From contig CM057136.1 in NCBI GenBank assembly GCA_029964075.1, forward strand, positions 16,294,381 through 16,358,380: 64,000 bases of DNA, written 5' to 3'. Position 1 is the stretch's first letter. The number at the start of each line of letters is the position of its first letter. Below are positions 1 to 13,600 of this stretch, piece by piece. This DNA is from Patiria pectinifera. Taxonomy: Eukaryota; Echinodermata; Asteroidea; Valvatida; Asterinidae. The notes under the pieces were generated by a model that worked only from the letters and a program-made list of their open reading frames with translations, ran no database searches and was not told where the DNA came from. The position numbers were made by a program, and so were the translations under genes.

Positions 1-3000
1 CATATCCCCTTGATAAATGGTTTCATGATTTGCAGGAAGATAAGTATTAAGAACGTCCCAAGATGATAGTCTAGTTGATACAGACAGAATGTTAGATGAT
101 ATTCATGTGGAACCATTTTGGGGGGATATTGTAATGAGGATACATGGGAATGTAGGGACACAAGAATTTAAGTCAGGATTTATGTTTTCCAAAGGGAGAC
201 AATGTTGGGAATGGGAGCTGTCATGGGGCGACACTCAAGACTTGTAGTGGAACCTGTCAAACTTGTCAGTGGTTGTGCCACTGAAGGAGGGGAGGGGCTT
301 GTGTGTTTGGATTGTGGGAGGATGTCAAATTTAAATTATCACCTCTCCCATACTGAAATGACTGTGCCACTGAATACACCAACAAGACCCCTTGAAGATG
401 TTACAAAAAGTTGAGTGTTTTGTGATAACTTCCTCCCAAGCAAGATAATGCTTCAAGTTGCAATACTGTGCTCCTCTATCTTGGCCCATCTTGAAGACAC
501 CCCCTCCAAAGAAGGTTATGACACCCCCTGATTTGTATGACCTTGTCCTTGAAGCCATGTGTTCTCTAATTATCACTCATCAAAATGACACATAGGACAT
601 TGGTTGATGCTTGTCTCACATGCCAATGAAATATTTCTGTGATATGCTTGCAGATAAGTCAGGAAATCGCTGATATACTTTGGTGGGAAAAGTTTAGAAG
701 ATAAGTTTGCACTTCCACATACTGTCATGTTGGTGGTAGCCTAGATTTGAGTACTTCATCATACACAAAAAAGAGGTCACAGTGGCTTTTTGCACTTTTC
801 ATATTTTGCAGTGTTTCACTTGGATAAACTCAGATTGTTGTTGATCAAGAATTTGGGTCTTCAGTTCCAAAATGCAAGTAGGTTTGGGAAAGAAGCTTGA
901 TTTTGATGATCTCATAATTTTCACTTTAATGTCATTTACATGTATTGTAATTTCATGTGACTCAAGTCATTATTATTCAGGGTTTAAATGCTATTTTTTT
1001 TGGGAGGGGGTGGGCAGTATTTCAACTTCGAAGTAACCTTGTTGGAAAAAAATCACCTTGCTACATAGTCCTACACCCATAGTGTTTCAGCCTTAGTCAG
1101 AAAATAACTAAAGGAACTATTGTGACAAAAATGTACGAAAAATGTATGGTGGCTTCATGTCAATCCACGTTGAACCAAATCAGGGGCACAGGCTCTGCAA
1201 AGGCAAAGGCCTGAGAATTTTAGAGAAAGGCCTGAGAGAACATAATTTTCGTGGGGCTTTTCTTTGACAAGACCAGGGTTGGAACCCTAGTTTATAGTCT
1301 CCACTTAGGCCCAAAAGCTAGGAATTTCGGAGACTCAAGACAATACTGGAAGAATAAAACCTTGAAGGTATTCTAGGTCATGAACTCTCTGTAGCGGAAC
1401 AGGTGCATGGCAGACTCTGGCGCCCCTCGGTAACCGTGTTTATCACCTTGTGGGGCTGGGACTGGTCCTGGCGGGTACAGAGCTGAACCGATTAGAACAT
1501 ATGTGATGGTTTCGGCTTTCATGAGGTGAAATCGATCAGAAACAAACACGATTTATGAGGAAGGACTGCGGTTGTATTTGTCCTGAATTTGACTTTTGAA
1601 GAGCACTCAGCTCATAGAAAATTATGTGTTTAGCAGACTCGCAGTCTCCCACTAACCAAAATCCACTCATTCAAGAGCAAATCAAGCTTTTGTTGCACAC
1701 ACTTGTTTACTTGATATAGAGGCCAATACATTGAGCTTTAATTTGCTAACTAGGAAAACTTTGCTTAGCAAAATATAGCAGAACCGGTAATGTACCAACC
1801 AAAATGTTAGCTGTTACATATACTATTGGTTCTTGTGACTGGTCCCAAGCATGCTTTTAGGTGATGAAATACACAGCTTTCATGATTTACGCTACAGCCA
1901 GTGAACCACATATGATTGTTCTTCTGGTTCACATGAAAATGTCCAGAGTATTCATGAATTATGATCACCACTGTGGTTCATTTCAGAGTTCAAAACCAGA
2001 ATGGCAGGTTTCTGAACTTTCCCCTTTTGTGAAAGGAATATATCCCTCTACTGTCAACTTGTTGATTTGCTCAAAAGAAACACTCTCATATCTGCCATTC
2101 CGGAATTCCCCAAGAAAGTCTCGGCACGTGCAGCGCGAAAGATATCCTTACAGTCACCCAGTCAGCTGGTAACCTCGTCTGGTACCCAGAAGGCCCCTAG
2201 AGCTTTCAATGTTATTGGAGGGGCACCAGGTCAACTCGTTAAATTTCCCAGAAGGGTTGCCCCAGTCACAAGCTATTTAGTATTTGTCATAAGAAGGCGT
2301 CAATGGTTTTCGCATCCAATCCGAAAAAGTTGCGGATGAAGAGCAGTGTAGAGAACATTTATATTCTTTCAAATCTTCTCATTTTTTGGCAAGATTCTCA
2401 TATGGTTGAAGCTCAGAAAGGTCTTTTCTGAGTGAGTGATTCCTCCTGATTGGCATTGCAAAATGTGCGGCACTTTTAACTATTTTTAATACAATATTCC
2501 ACAGATTATGATGCAAGAATGTGTTTGTACAATGTTTGTACAAAATTGAAAGTTATTGTAGTCTTTAATTATTTTCGTAAATCACCGCTTTCCCTCTTTT
2601 AATCTTAGTACCCACAAAAGGAAAGCTTCATTGCTATCCTAGTACTGTAAGTTATTGTGACTTTCCTGTTCCAGTGAGGGCAGTCATAGTCATACCCCTT
2701 CATGTAAAACAAATTAAAACCACTCATTTTGCACACTTTTATAGGGGAAAAAATGAGTATGAAGCTAAATGTTAACACCGTTCTGAATGTGCCAAAGGAC
2801 AAGCTGTATAACGCTTTGGGGGAAAAAAAAATTGCCGCTGGCAAATTTCCTTCCTTCATATCCACCCTGGATTCATTCCCAAGATGGTTAACACTCCTCG
2901 GTCGAGCTAACTCGTGACTCATGCTCGTATTTCAAAATCAATTACCGATTTGATTGCTGGGTTGTTTCCCAGCGAGGTGTTACTCATTCGCAAGCTCAGG

Positions 3001-6000
3001 GTTGTCCTGTTTCGGTCGTGGAGGGGCGACGCAAGTGTGGCCCTGCACCGAAGCGGGAAATGACGGCTCCCTGACTCTGTCCATGGAAGCGTTGGGGCTT
3101 GACGGGGTGATGGAACCAACACAGGTTTGCCGTCTCTTGTGGGACGGTCTGAGGTGCAGGAAAGAGATAACGTCTCTGCTGCCAGGCATCGTAGCGTACA
3201 ACTTCCGGAATTTCTCCCGTTTTTATTGACACTTTGTAAATGACGATATTAGTAAGATGATTTGAGGAGGCTCCATGGGATTTGAGTGATAGTAATTGTT
3301 GGTGATCCTAGAACAGGTGATTGTTAACAATTTCAGCATCTGTGACACCTGTCTTGGCAGGTTTCCATCTTAATGCAATTATAATCCGGAGGCATTAAGA
3401 TTAGGCTATAACTTGCATAATCAGCTGGTTTGGTTGTGAAGTGTGCAGACATGACAGTGGATAGTAAGGAATTACAAACACCAAATTAAACTGTTTTTAC
3501 TTTCGTGGGAGGTTTTTGAATTTACTTTTTGTTGAATTTTTTTTCAGGATCTACTTTGCAAAATTGGCAAGATGTTAACACAAGCACCACCCCTCTAACA
3601 GTATCGGTTTGCACCCCCTCCCTATTGCATTTAAATTTGCAAAAGCTCCACCACTTGTTGACACTACTACATATCACTATCAAGGTTTTGTGGTCCAACA
3701 TCCATTGAGTAAAAGGTGTAAACTGTCCACATACACTGTAATTTATACCACCATTCCTGTGTCATTTTGGCTTCCCAACTAAACCACACTTTGTTATGTT
3801 TTGTAAATGACCACAAATTGTATATAACGGTCCCCAAGTAACTTTTTCTTTGAGGGCACACAAATTACAGTTGCAGATAGGCTTCCTGTAGAGGTACCAC
3901 AAAGACACAACAGACAATTCAGGTTTCCCCAAATCTCACCACAATAGCCTCGCACCCCTTGAGGCCCATTTGTGCCCCTTGGATTGGGTAACTATTTTGT
4001 AAACTAAACAGGTCCCAACACCTTAAAAGAAAAAGCCGCCACAAAGGCCCCAACAAAGACCTGGTTGGTTCTATTATTGGAGCTTGGTCCTGAAGCAAAC
4101 TTGTGGACCAAAGGGGCTTTTGTCCGGGTACTTTTGATGTCCCACCCCAATACTCATGGACAGTGGGCCCTTCACATCTAGTTAGCAGGTTGACACAATG
4201 TGGGGCATCTTAATGCCACAGCTTAACATCTCCTTGTGAATCCCTTAACAATAGTTGCATAATAGTGGCGCCTTTGTAATAACAGTGAGTTTAAGAGCTG
4301 CTTTAATCCTTGGCAAACCTTCAACCTTCTGAGATCCTCCCCCTAACAGACTATTTCCCCCCTAAAAAAAGTGTATCTAGATTCAACAACACACCTTGAT
4401 CTTTCAAAATCCACCAGGAGGTTTTTGAGGATTTCACAGGATGGAAGAGGGTAGAAGCTTTTGCCTCTTTAATGTTAGAATTCAAAGGATTTTGGCCGAC
4501 TCCGAGTCAAGTTTCAGGGTCTTGGAAAGTTGTTTAACAATTGACACATGTAGCAATCCTACCTCCTCTTGCTTTGCGTGTCCAGTGTATCTGTTGAACC
4601 CTACTTCAATCTACATGTATCTTCTCTGAAAAGAATATATGTTGAACTCCAATTTTTGTATCTTTAAGAGCAAGAAAAGGAAAAATCAGCTGTCAAATTC
4701 TCTTTGGGAGATAAGAATCAAGTTCGTTGAGCGGCTACATTACGTATCAGCAGACATGATCACTGCAGGCCTCTCATACCGAACATTCCTTGTGTCGGGA
4801 GCACCCATTGGCCGGCACTATAAGCTAACTGGGCTTGTCGGGTTTGCATTAATTGCCCGGTATCCCTTGCGATGGATAGCAACATGTACGTGTAGATAGC
4901 GAGATCAGCATGTTGTCTAGGACTACTTGGAGGAGAATGGGTTCAGTATAATTTGATTTGCCTGGGCGGAGACGTGTCGAGAGCCCAGGGGCACTATTTG
5001 ACTGGCTCAACTTCAAGGATCAGAAATATCTTTTAATTGAAGGAAAACATTCTCCGATGTGAAATTACTTTCCCCTAGGACTGTTATAATTTGGTCCATT
5101 CAGAGCAGCTTCTTAAAACAACTCTGTTCATGTGGAAACTTGTAGGCTCACAAGTTGGATGAGAAAGAAGCGATTTTAGAGGAATCATTCACAATGTATT
5201 TTATTTTCAGGCCTGCCCCTCCCCCAGTCATCAGAGAGCTCTGAGTACAGGGCCAATGAACAACTAGTAGAAGAGTGATCTTATTTTTTTATTGATTAAC
5301 AAAAATTCTGTCGTCATGGGATTCATCCTCTTTAAATGTCAACTGTATGCAGTCATGATTCTGTGGTTCATGCACTGTATCTTAACTCCGGCTTGATCGC
5401 ATGATAGTCTTGTTTCATACCCTGTCACTTTCAATTATCCACAAGTAGAATTTGAATCATCTCACCTTGGTCTGGCAATGATTTATGGCTCTTGCGAACA
5501 TTGTCGAATACTTTCAATGAGTCAAAGAATTTTGCTATCTATCGAACATGACAGGTTTCTCCATAGCGCAGGGGAGTCTCTTTATATTGACAAATGGGGC
5601 ATCGTTTGTGCAACACTCTCTGGAATTTGGGTGCAGCCATCTTTAACATTTTGATTGATGGCCTGTTTATGATATTGAAAACTAGTTCAGAGTTCCCTGT
5701 TGGAGTTTAAATCTTGTATCATTTCTGTATATTTTATGGGTAAATCATGTTGTTATAGGCATTTTTAAATCTGTCATGTTGTAAATCAATGTTTGTACCT
5801 GTTCAGTGTCTTTTCTTAAATTGCATACTTTAAAAGAATATTACAGTGATATTACAGTGGTGAAAAGCATTTGAGAATGCAAATAATGGCAAGACATTTT
5901 GAGGATAGAAAACACTTGTGGGGCGGACTCTGTAGTTGTATATTTGCTGCTGTGGCTGTTACATCATGGATTTTTCAGAATGTTCCGGAGTACCCAAAAC

Positions 6001-9000
6001 TTGAAAACTGAACTCAAACTCAAAAGTATCAGTGGAAACTTTAACTTGAAATATAAAGTGAAATTTTCAGCTAAAGATTTAACCTGATCTTGACAATTGA
6101 CCTTAAACTTTTACAAAAGCAGCATGCAGCTCATTAAGCACAGTCAGAACTCAAAAACTCTTCTCATGTAGGCCTACGTATTAAGGAACTGAATTTAAAC
6201 TGGTAGATTGTTGATTCAGTGTCTCTGTTCTGTCCAAAAAATGCTGAGTTTTGTTATTCCAATTCTTGATGTGTTCTCATTTGATGCTGATGGATGGTCA
6301 TGGCACCACTGCCATATGTTCCCTTGTTAATCCCTGGTCAGGAATAGAGGCATGCGTGTGGTAACCTGGGAAATACTTGTCAAATCCAATCATATTTGGT
6401 TAACTTCTGAACCCTGGAGTGAGCCAAGATTTTTTTTCCTTGGGGTTCAGTCTGCTCTGTTGGTGCATCAGTTAAAGCAGCGCTATAAAAATGTTTTCCA
6501 AAACTGGTCCATCTTGAACAAGACTTCAGGATCGGAAGCAAATTTATGTGTACGTGTATAGTGTCTTATCATGTAGTTAACTTTAACAAATTTAAGTTAT
6601 TTTACTTTGGCAAGAAATGTGACTTTTGACAGAGACAAACATTTAACAAAGAACAAAACCAGGTTTCTAAACCGTTTTGCATCAAATACATTTGTTTTGT
6701 TCAGTCTGAACAGTGGATGGATAACTTATAAGTCTTTAAATTCGTCCCGACTCCCAATTATAAATCCAAGGTGCAAGAACTGCCCATTTCTGTCGCCTTT
6801 GCCTGTACCTTCATTATGGTAGCGGATGAAGATAAATATTTTATGTGGAGCAAATGGGAGCTGAGACCAAATGGACAAGTAGGCTAAAATGGCATGCATC
6901 ATTGAATATTCCCCAACAAATCTTTCAACGCTGTTATCCACAATTTTAAGAGAGTTCGACTTGTGGGTTGTGCTCTCTCCAAATAGAGAAAATGCTGTTT
7001 CTTTAAGTACGTATTTTATAGTACATGTTCCTTGGAAGAACTTTACTAGTGGTTCAAGATTTGTAGTTTTGTGGGCATTAAAGGAGCTTTTCTGCTGTGA
7101 AATATTCCAAATTGCAAATATTGGAAAACAAGAACAAATCACAACCTGCCTCTTTAAATGAACATCTTCATCCCGCAATTTATCACTTTGACTTTTGGGA
7201 TGCGACTTTTGTCCAGATGTCAGACAATTTATTGGGACTTTATGGAGGATTTACTGTCATGTGCTCACCGGGGGCCAGCTTGGAAAAATAAATAGTAATG
7301 TCTGAACATGAGTGTTGCCTGGGCTAAGGGGTGGGATGGGGTGAGTGTCTAAGTTTGTGGAGGGGGATAATGTTACCAGTCAAAACATGAATGCGACAAT
7401 GCTTTTGCACTTTTGTAACAGAGTTTCACAATTTAATCTCTGTCAAGGATTGAATGTGTGGATGCCGTCTTCTGCTCTTTGTGCCCATGGAAAAACCTTC
7501 AGCGATGGTGGATCTAAAAGAAGTTGTTTTTTTGTGGTTTGGAAAATAAAATAACCAAAGTGATGCTCTACTCGGTGGAAATATTACGTCAGCTGGACCA
7601 AAGTGGACTTGTAACATCATAGAAATAATTGGTATGCATGTGCTAAAAGAAAATAAACTTTTGATGTCCAGCGATAACAGTAATTGGAATTCCAGGAAAA
7701 GAGAATGAAGAAATGTAAACCCCTATCATCCGTTGTCCCTTTTCCCTGCTATTAAAAATAAATATGACATTAACTTTTCCCCCTGAGGTCGTAAGAGGAC
7801 GTACATGTAATTTTGCCTGAGCCCTTGGCAGTTCATAGTCTTCTCTGTTTGTTATTTTTGGCAATATCCTTTGGAATTTTTTCCTGTGGCAATTGGATTT
7901 GAAAGATGGTCACGCACATGCATGTAGGTTGTGACGTAGGCATAATTCAGGTCTTAGGTAATGACAAGTTGAAACGATGGTGACGGGACATTATCAGGGA
8001 AATGGAAATCTATCATGATTGAGAATCGAGTTTGTTAGAAGTAGTGTCCATACCAGACACAGTGATGGCCTGAACATTTTGAAGGGGACTTCATGTTATT
8101 AGCTGAGTGAACGTGTTTGATTTTGAGAGCCTGATTTTCAGAAAAGGTAGAAAAAAAAAGTGTTTTCCTCTCAATTAAATTGCAGCTATGTGGGGATTTT
8201 TATTCCAACACATTGAACCTAAATTGTCTTGCTTTTCTCAAAAGATCCTTAGGGCCTTAAAATGATGCATGGTGAGCTACTGCATTAGAATATAATTTAG
8301 GAACAAGAGGACTTGGTCACACAAATTTGATGTGACACCCTAGCGTTCTGTCATCAGCATTGGCCATGACTCCAGCAGGACAGGGTCAAGACATTTTCTC
8401 ATTCCCAAGACAACACATGTTGGAGAACAACTCTGTCGCTTATGATTTGTTCTCAGTCTTTTTACCAGATGGGGTTAATCCCTAGAACAATGTTTTTACA
8501 AGTGTTTCTGATTTGTTTAGAGTTGATTGTGCTCAGAAAGACAAATGGATAGTTGCTTGACCTCAGAAAACTGAAGACAAAACTGCTCAGTTTAGAAAAA
8601 AAAATATGTCGTTAGTCGGCACATGCACTTGGGTTTTTGTCTCTTTCGACACAAAACCTGGAAAAATATAAATAAAAATAAATTTTTACAGTTATCAGAA
8701 TTTGAAATTTGGAGACATTGTGCCTTTTAATGCTTAATATTAGCCTGAATCCTCCAAAATCCACTCTAAAATTATGTGGTGTTGTGATGGATTTAGGATT
8801 TTACAGCCAAGCATAGCACAGTCATTTTGATTTTAACGAGACCTCATGTCCCACAGTTTTGTCTTACTTGTAAATTACTATCTGTGCCAAATAGTCATTG
8901 CACAGTGTTTGACTTTGAACAATTCAGGCCCCAAGAAAGCTCTTAGCAAAAATGCTCAGGGAGGCTGTCTTTATGTTGACATGACACTTCCGTTTCTTTG

Positions 9001-10342
9001 GCTCCTGATTACCAGCGATTATTGTGATCATGAGACATAAGATGGATTGGTGGGATAGGTCCCCTCTTTTAGCAGGTGCCTACCAGGTCAGTGGCAACAG
9101 GTGTTTCGAATGTACCTCTGTGATTTACTGACAATGGTGACCTGGCCTCATGATCTCTGCACATGTGGTTGTCAATTTTCTCTCTCGGCCAGGGAATCAG
9201 ACAGTCCCAGAGTACCACCCCAAGCTTGACTCAATTAATTGAGGGGTGTCCCTATAGGGTCATTTCAGGTGGAGGGTCAGAGGGATTGACTGCTATTATT
9301 GGGGTAATTAACGGCTGATTTGGCTGTGGGAGGGGAGGGTGAGTTTTTGCAGAGGTGTTTACACTTTAAATATTTGAGTAAGACTGTGGGAAGTGGGTTG
9401 ATTTGGTTGCCTTCACAAGAGGAACTTGGGTAATTAAAAGTAATTTTAAGTGGTGAAGTCAAGTACGTTTTGATAATTAGAGTGCAGCAAAACCTGACAG
9501 ACTTCTTTTTACAGGTGCATGATTTCAATTTTCAACTTGTGATATCATTACTTATAGTTCATGTATGTGACTGTGTGTCCATACTTTAGTTAAGTACGAA
9601 AGGTTGTTGTCAGGTGTACAAAAAGGATGGTTTTGACATTTCTATTTATCCTATGTCTGTGTGGTCATAATTATTGAATCCAAAACATCAAAGCCTTCGC
9701 AACATGGATTAACACCAAATCCTCCTACAGTATTACTACAAATTACTAGAAGTACAAATATTGCCCTTGAAATGGTATAGTTTCTGGGAAATGTTTGTAA
9801 AGTTGGAAAGATATTTCCGGGAAGCATGTCCCTCCCCCACATAAAAGTGCTCCTGGCTTACATTGTAAAACCAATTGAAGTTCAAGGCTCTGTACTTTGA
9901 GGCGGTTCGGTTCAATTGGCCATAAAATGAGTAAAGGGTGGATGAAATTGGGTGTCTTCAGTGTGAAGTAATGTCTACAATCTAATCCCGCAATAATCTT
10001 TAGGATTTGACTCATATCTCTCAGCTGTTGTCTTTCTACACTTGCACCTGTAACAACTCTCTTCAGTTGCTTCACGTAAAGTTTCTTTTAAAATCTGGTT
10101 GGAGGTGAAAGTACTTTTTCGTCTGGCAGCTGTAAGTCTGGTTGTCCTGGGTTGTACATGTATGTACAGGCAGTGTGATGATACATCAGTGTTAAATATG
10201 ACCAGCAAAGGTGCCAAGTTGTTCCTTGCTCTGTCAAAATGAGGACTATGTCACTTGAGCTATTCCTAGCACAGATTCGTTTTGTAATTTTAAGTATCAA
10301 CAAATGTTTGAACTTGAAAATGATGTCTTGTTTAATATCAAG
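1..10342. other. AT-rich non-coding DNA, no supported gene
   Basis: I see no exon chain, no Gly-X-Y coding and no recognisable domain on either strand. The short open frames here look like chance. Two GC-richer patches stand out, at about 1380-1480 and 2750-3230. The region is either upstream intron of the collagen gene, whose 5' exons are missing, or intergenic DNA. Confidence 0.6.
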
Positions 10343-10664
10343 GGTAAGGCCAACAAAAAAAAGTTCACGGCGGCTGCGCGCGGCCACGTGGCCATTAAAA
10401 TACAAATGAAAAGTTTTTTTCAATAAATGATCCAAAACAAATGTTTCCAAAAACTCACTGGTTTTGGGGTTATGATCAATAAGATTTATGTGGTCTGACT
10501 CTATATATAAGTTTGCACTAAGTTTAGTCGGGTCATCAGCAGTCATCAGCCGACAAAAAAAAAAAAAAAAACAAAAAAAAAAAAAAAAAAAAAAAAGCCG
10601 CGTCGCCGCACCACTTTTGGGGCAAGCTCCATACCAGAAACCGGAGACTTTTTTTTTGGCCTAA
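10343..10664. mobile_element. Possible MITE-like element with A-rich core
   Basis: The left end has TAAGGCCAAC followed by an A run and AGTTCACGG. The right end has AGACTTTTTTTTTGGCCTAA, which inverted resembles the left end (TTAGGCCAAAAAAAAAGT). The interior is GC-rich at both ends, with a homopurine A tract at 10554-10596. No clear target duplication was found. Confidence 0.35.
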
Positions 10665-13600
10665 GGCCTCTTTTTTTATGGTTTTTTATGGGGGGGGGGA
10701 AGAAGGGGGAGGCAGATTACTTAAATTAGTCCCCAAATAAAGATACTTTCTGAAGTGCAATTCGTACATGGTGAGGAGGCGATGATTTTCAAATGTTCAA
10801 TTTTACTCATCAAATTCTAATGTGCATTTCCTTTTCAGGCATGATAGGCCTATTTTGCAGACTGCTAAAGTCTGAAATCAGACTTTTTGAATCTGAGACA
10901 AAGACATTATCAGTAGGCCTATAGATAAAAATGCATCTTTCAAAATTCAAACCTGTCATCTAATTTGCAGACATTTTTTTTTTAAGTTGACAATATATCA
11001 TCTGGTGCATTCATTAAATGAATTATAAGTTACATTCCCTTACATGTATATTGTCCATATTCTTTTTTAATACCGTCCCTGATTCATAAAAAAGAACATC
11101 TCTGGCTATAATTGTTGGGATCTGATGATAGTCCATTCATTGTGTAACGATACAGGTGCAAACCTTTGGCACAACGTGTGGTCGCTTCCTGTTGTTTAAA
11201 GGGAAAATTGATAGAAAAACCAGTAGGCGTTTCCTGTATGCCTAGGATGGAATGGAATGGAAGTGTAAAATCCAAGCGATTGCTTTACCATAAGAGGATG
11301 AACAGCCTCAGTTAAAGTACTGGTACTCAGTGATACAATTGTTATTCATTGATGCAGCATGTGTCTTTCTATTGCTTGTAAATTGGCTGTTTATGTAGTA
11401 CACAATCGCTATAACATCTGCCTTTTAACAGCACAAATACAAAATGTAGGCCTAAGTGATACCACTGTGGTGACTTTCCAATAAGAATATTTTTTTACTG
11501 AGAAGTGGTGGGATTAACATGCGTATTTTGAAAAATTCGGTTTGAATTCCATTATTCGGTTTTGATTTTTAAAAACCGGATATTTGAAACCAACCTTTAA
11601 GCCTTCCAGTTTTTGTGACAGTGCTAAAGAAAACAACTGGAACTATCCCAATTTGCTCTGTGGTCTCTGATTGTGACCGCATTCACTCGCTAGTGGTCTT
11701 CTCGGTTCATTTGTTACCCTTTATAGCTCTGAAGCATATTGCATGCGGCATTTCACTCATCCCTTTTTTGGGGGCATGAATGCGAGCTGAATGGAAACGT
11801 CCGGTGAAATCAGATTCGGTTTGAAAAAAAATTAGGATGACCAGATTTTGAAATCTTTGATTTCTCCCACTGCTTTAAGTACTGAGTGAGTTTTTTGTCT
11901 TTAAATGTTATTCAAATACCAGTAACAAGCAGAATTCTGAGCCGATAGAATGTCTTAAAAAAGATTTCCTGCAGGTCAGTCAACTATCATTGGAAATCTT
12001 TGATAAATCTATAAACCACAACTTTGAAGCCACAACAAAGTGTTCTAGATACAGTTAGCATAATAAATGTCTTTCAATAAATATTTTCATTCACTATCGG
12101 GATGTTTTTTTCCTGTGACTTCCCTTGTGAAGGAAAAGCAAAATAAATGTTGTCTGATGATGTTATGATAAAAAGAATCATCTGAGTCATACATTAGCAG
12201 GTTCAGGTTGAGTCATGAAAGACAACCTTGAAAAGCCTATGATGCTAGCAAGAATTCTTTGAAAGAAATGTTATAGCTTATATGGCTTATGACACAGTGG
12301 TGTAAACTTGAGTCTCAAAGGTTGGTTAATGTCTTTCAAATGTTTATTGTTATGTCTTCAAAAGATCCTTCATTTCATTTCTGGAAAAATAAAAGTCTTC
12401 CTAACAATAAAATGAGAGGGGCTGAGACTTTTGCCCATTGTTGGATAGCCTTTTTGCCAAAATGTTATATAAAATAGGATAAAGTGTTGACATTTAGTTA
12501 AGACAAACAGTTTTTGTTCAAAGAGAAAGTTTAGAACTTGGAAGATAAGAAATATTGCCCAGAGTTACAGTAGTTAAAGCATTCTTCAAGGTGCAATACT
12601 TGCAGGCTTTATTGTGGGAAACAAAGATTCTTCTCTGTGTGGCCTGAGTGTAATTTGTCTTGAGCGATACAAGAGAGATGCATTCATCTTCTGTTCCTTG
12701 GATGTCATCAGCGGAAGTTCTTAATCAGGCCTGCTCCTAATGATCCCGAGATCACTCCATGGGGGCCAGTGACCAACTGGTAACCTGCAGAGATTCCCTC
12801 TTATTAATGATCAAGTAGTTCAATCCGACTCGACAACGGAATTACTGAAATGTACAGTACGTAGCCCCTGAAACTCGCTGAATCCAGCGATTTGAGTACC
12901 AGTCTTGTGGTTTTCTGTCAAGTTTGGTGGTCTGGTAGGCCAAGTTGTTTTGTGAAGAGATTCACCTTGAGATGCTCATATTTCTAAGAAATGATCAGAT
13001 GTGATGATGTCAATTCTCAATATTGGTCACCACAAATTTCTTGTATGTTTGTTTGGTCATCAAATGCTAGTTTTACTGCCTCAGGGCTGTGTACGCAAAT
13101 ATGCCATCTATGCACAGCTGCTGCTTAGTACATGTATTTGTAGAGAAGAAAAAAAATGTGGAATTTTCTCAGAAGTCTCTGTGTTTTCCTTTGCCTCTTT
13201 GACTTCCTTGAAATAAGAGCCTTCTTCACAAGATAGCATCGGAAATATGTGTGTTCCTCTGAGAACCTTGAACCTGGAGTGGAGATGCTTTAGCATGTAG
13301 TGTGACTAGTGCCATTTTCTGCTACATTTGTGCATTTGCGATATTGGAGCATTCAAAGATGTAGGCCCATCAATCAATCAATCAATCAATCTTACTTTAT
13401 TTACCACATAACAATACAGAACAATATGCAGAGAAAATCATAAGATCATAATAATGGAACCAGATTAGAAGAAACACAGGTACCGTACATCCATAACCGG
13501 ACCCTGCACTTTTTGCTTAACTGACATCATGGAGAAAGGATCATCTTTGGTTCGTAATCGCTTAATAGTCCAGTGGCTGGAAAAACTCTGTACAATGTAA

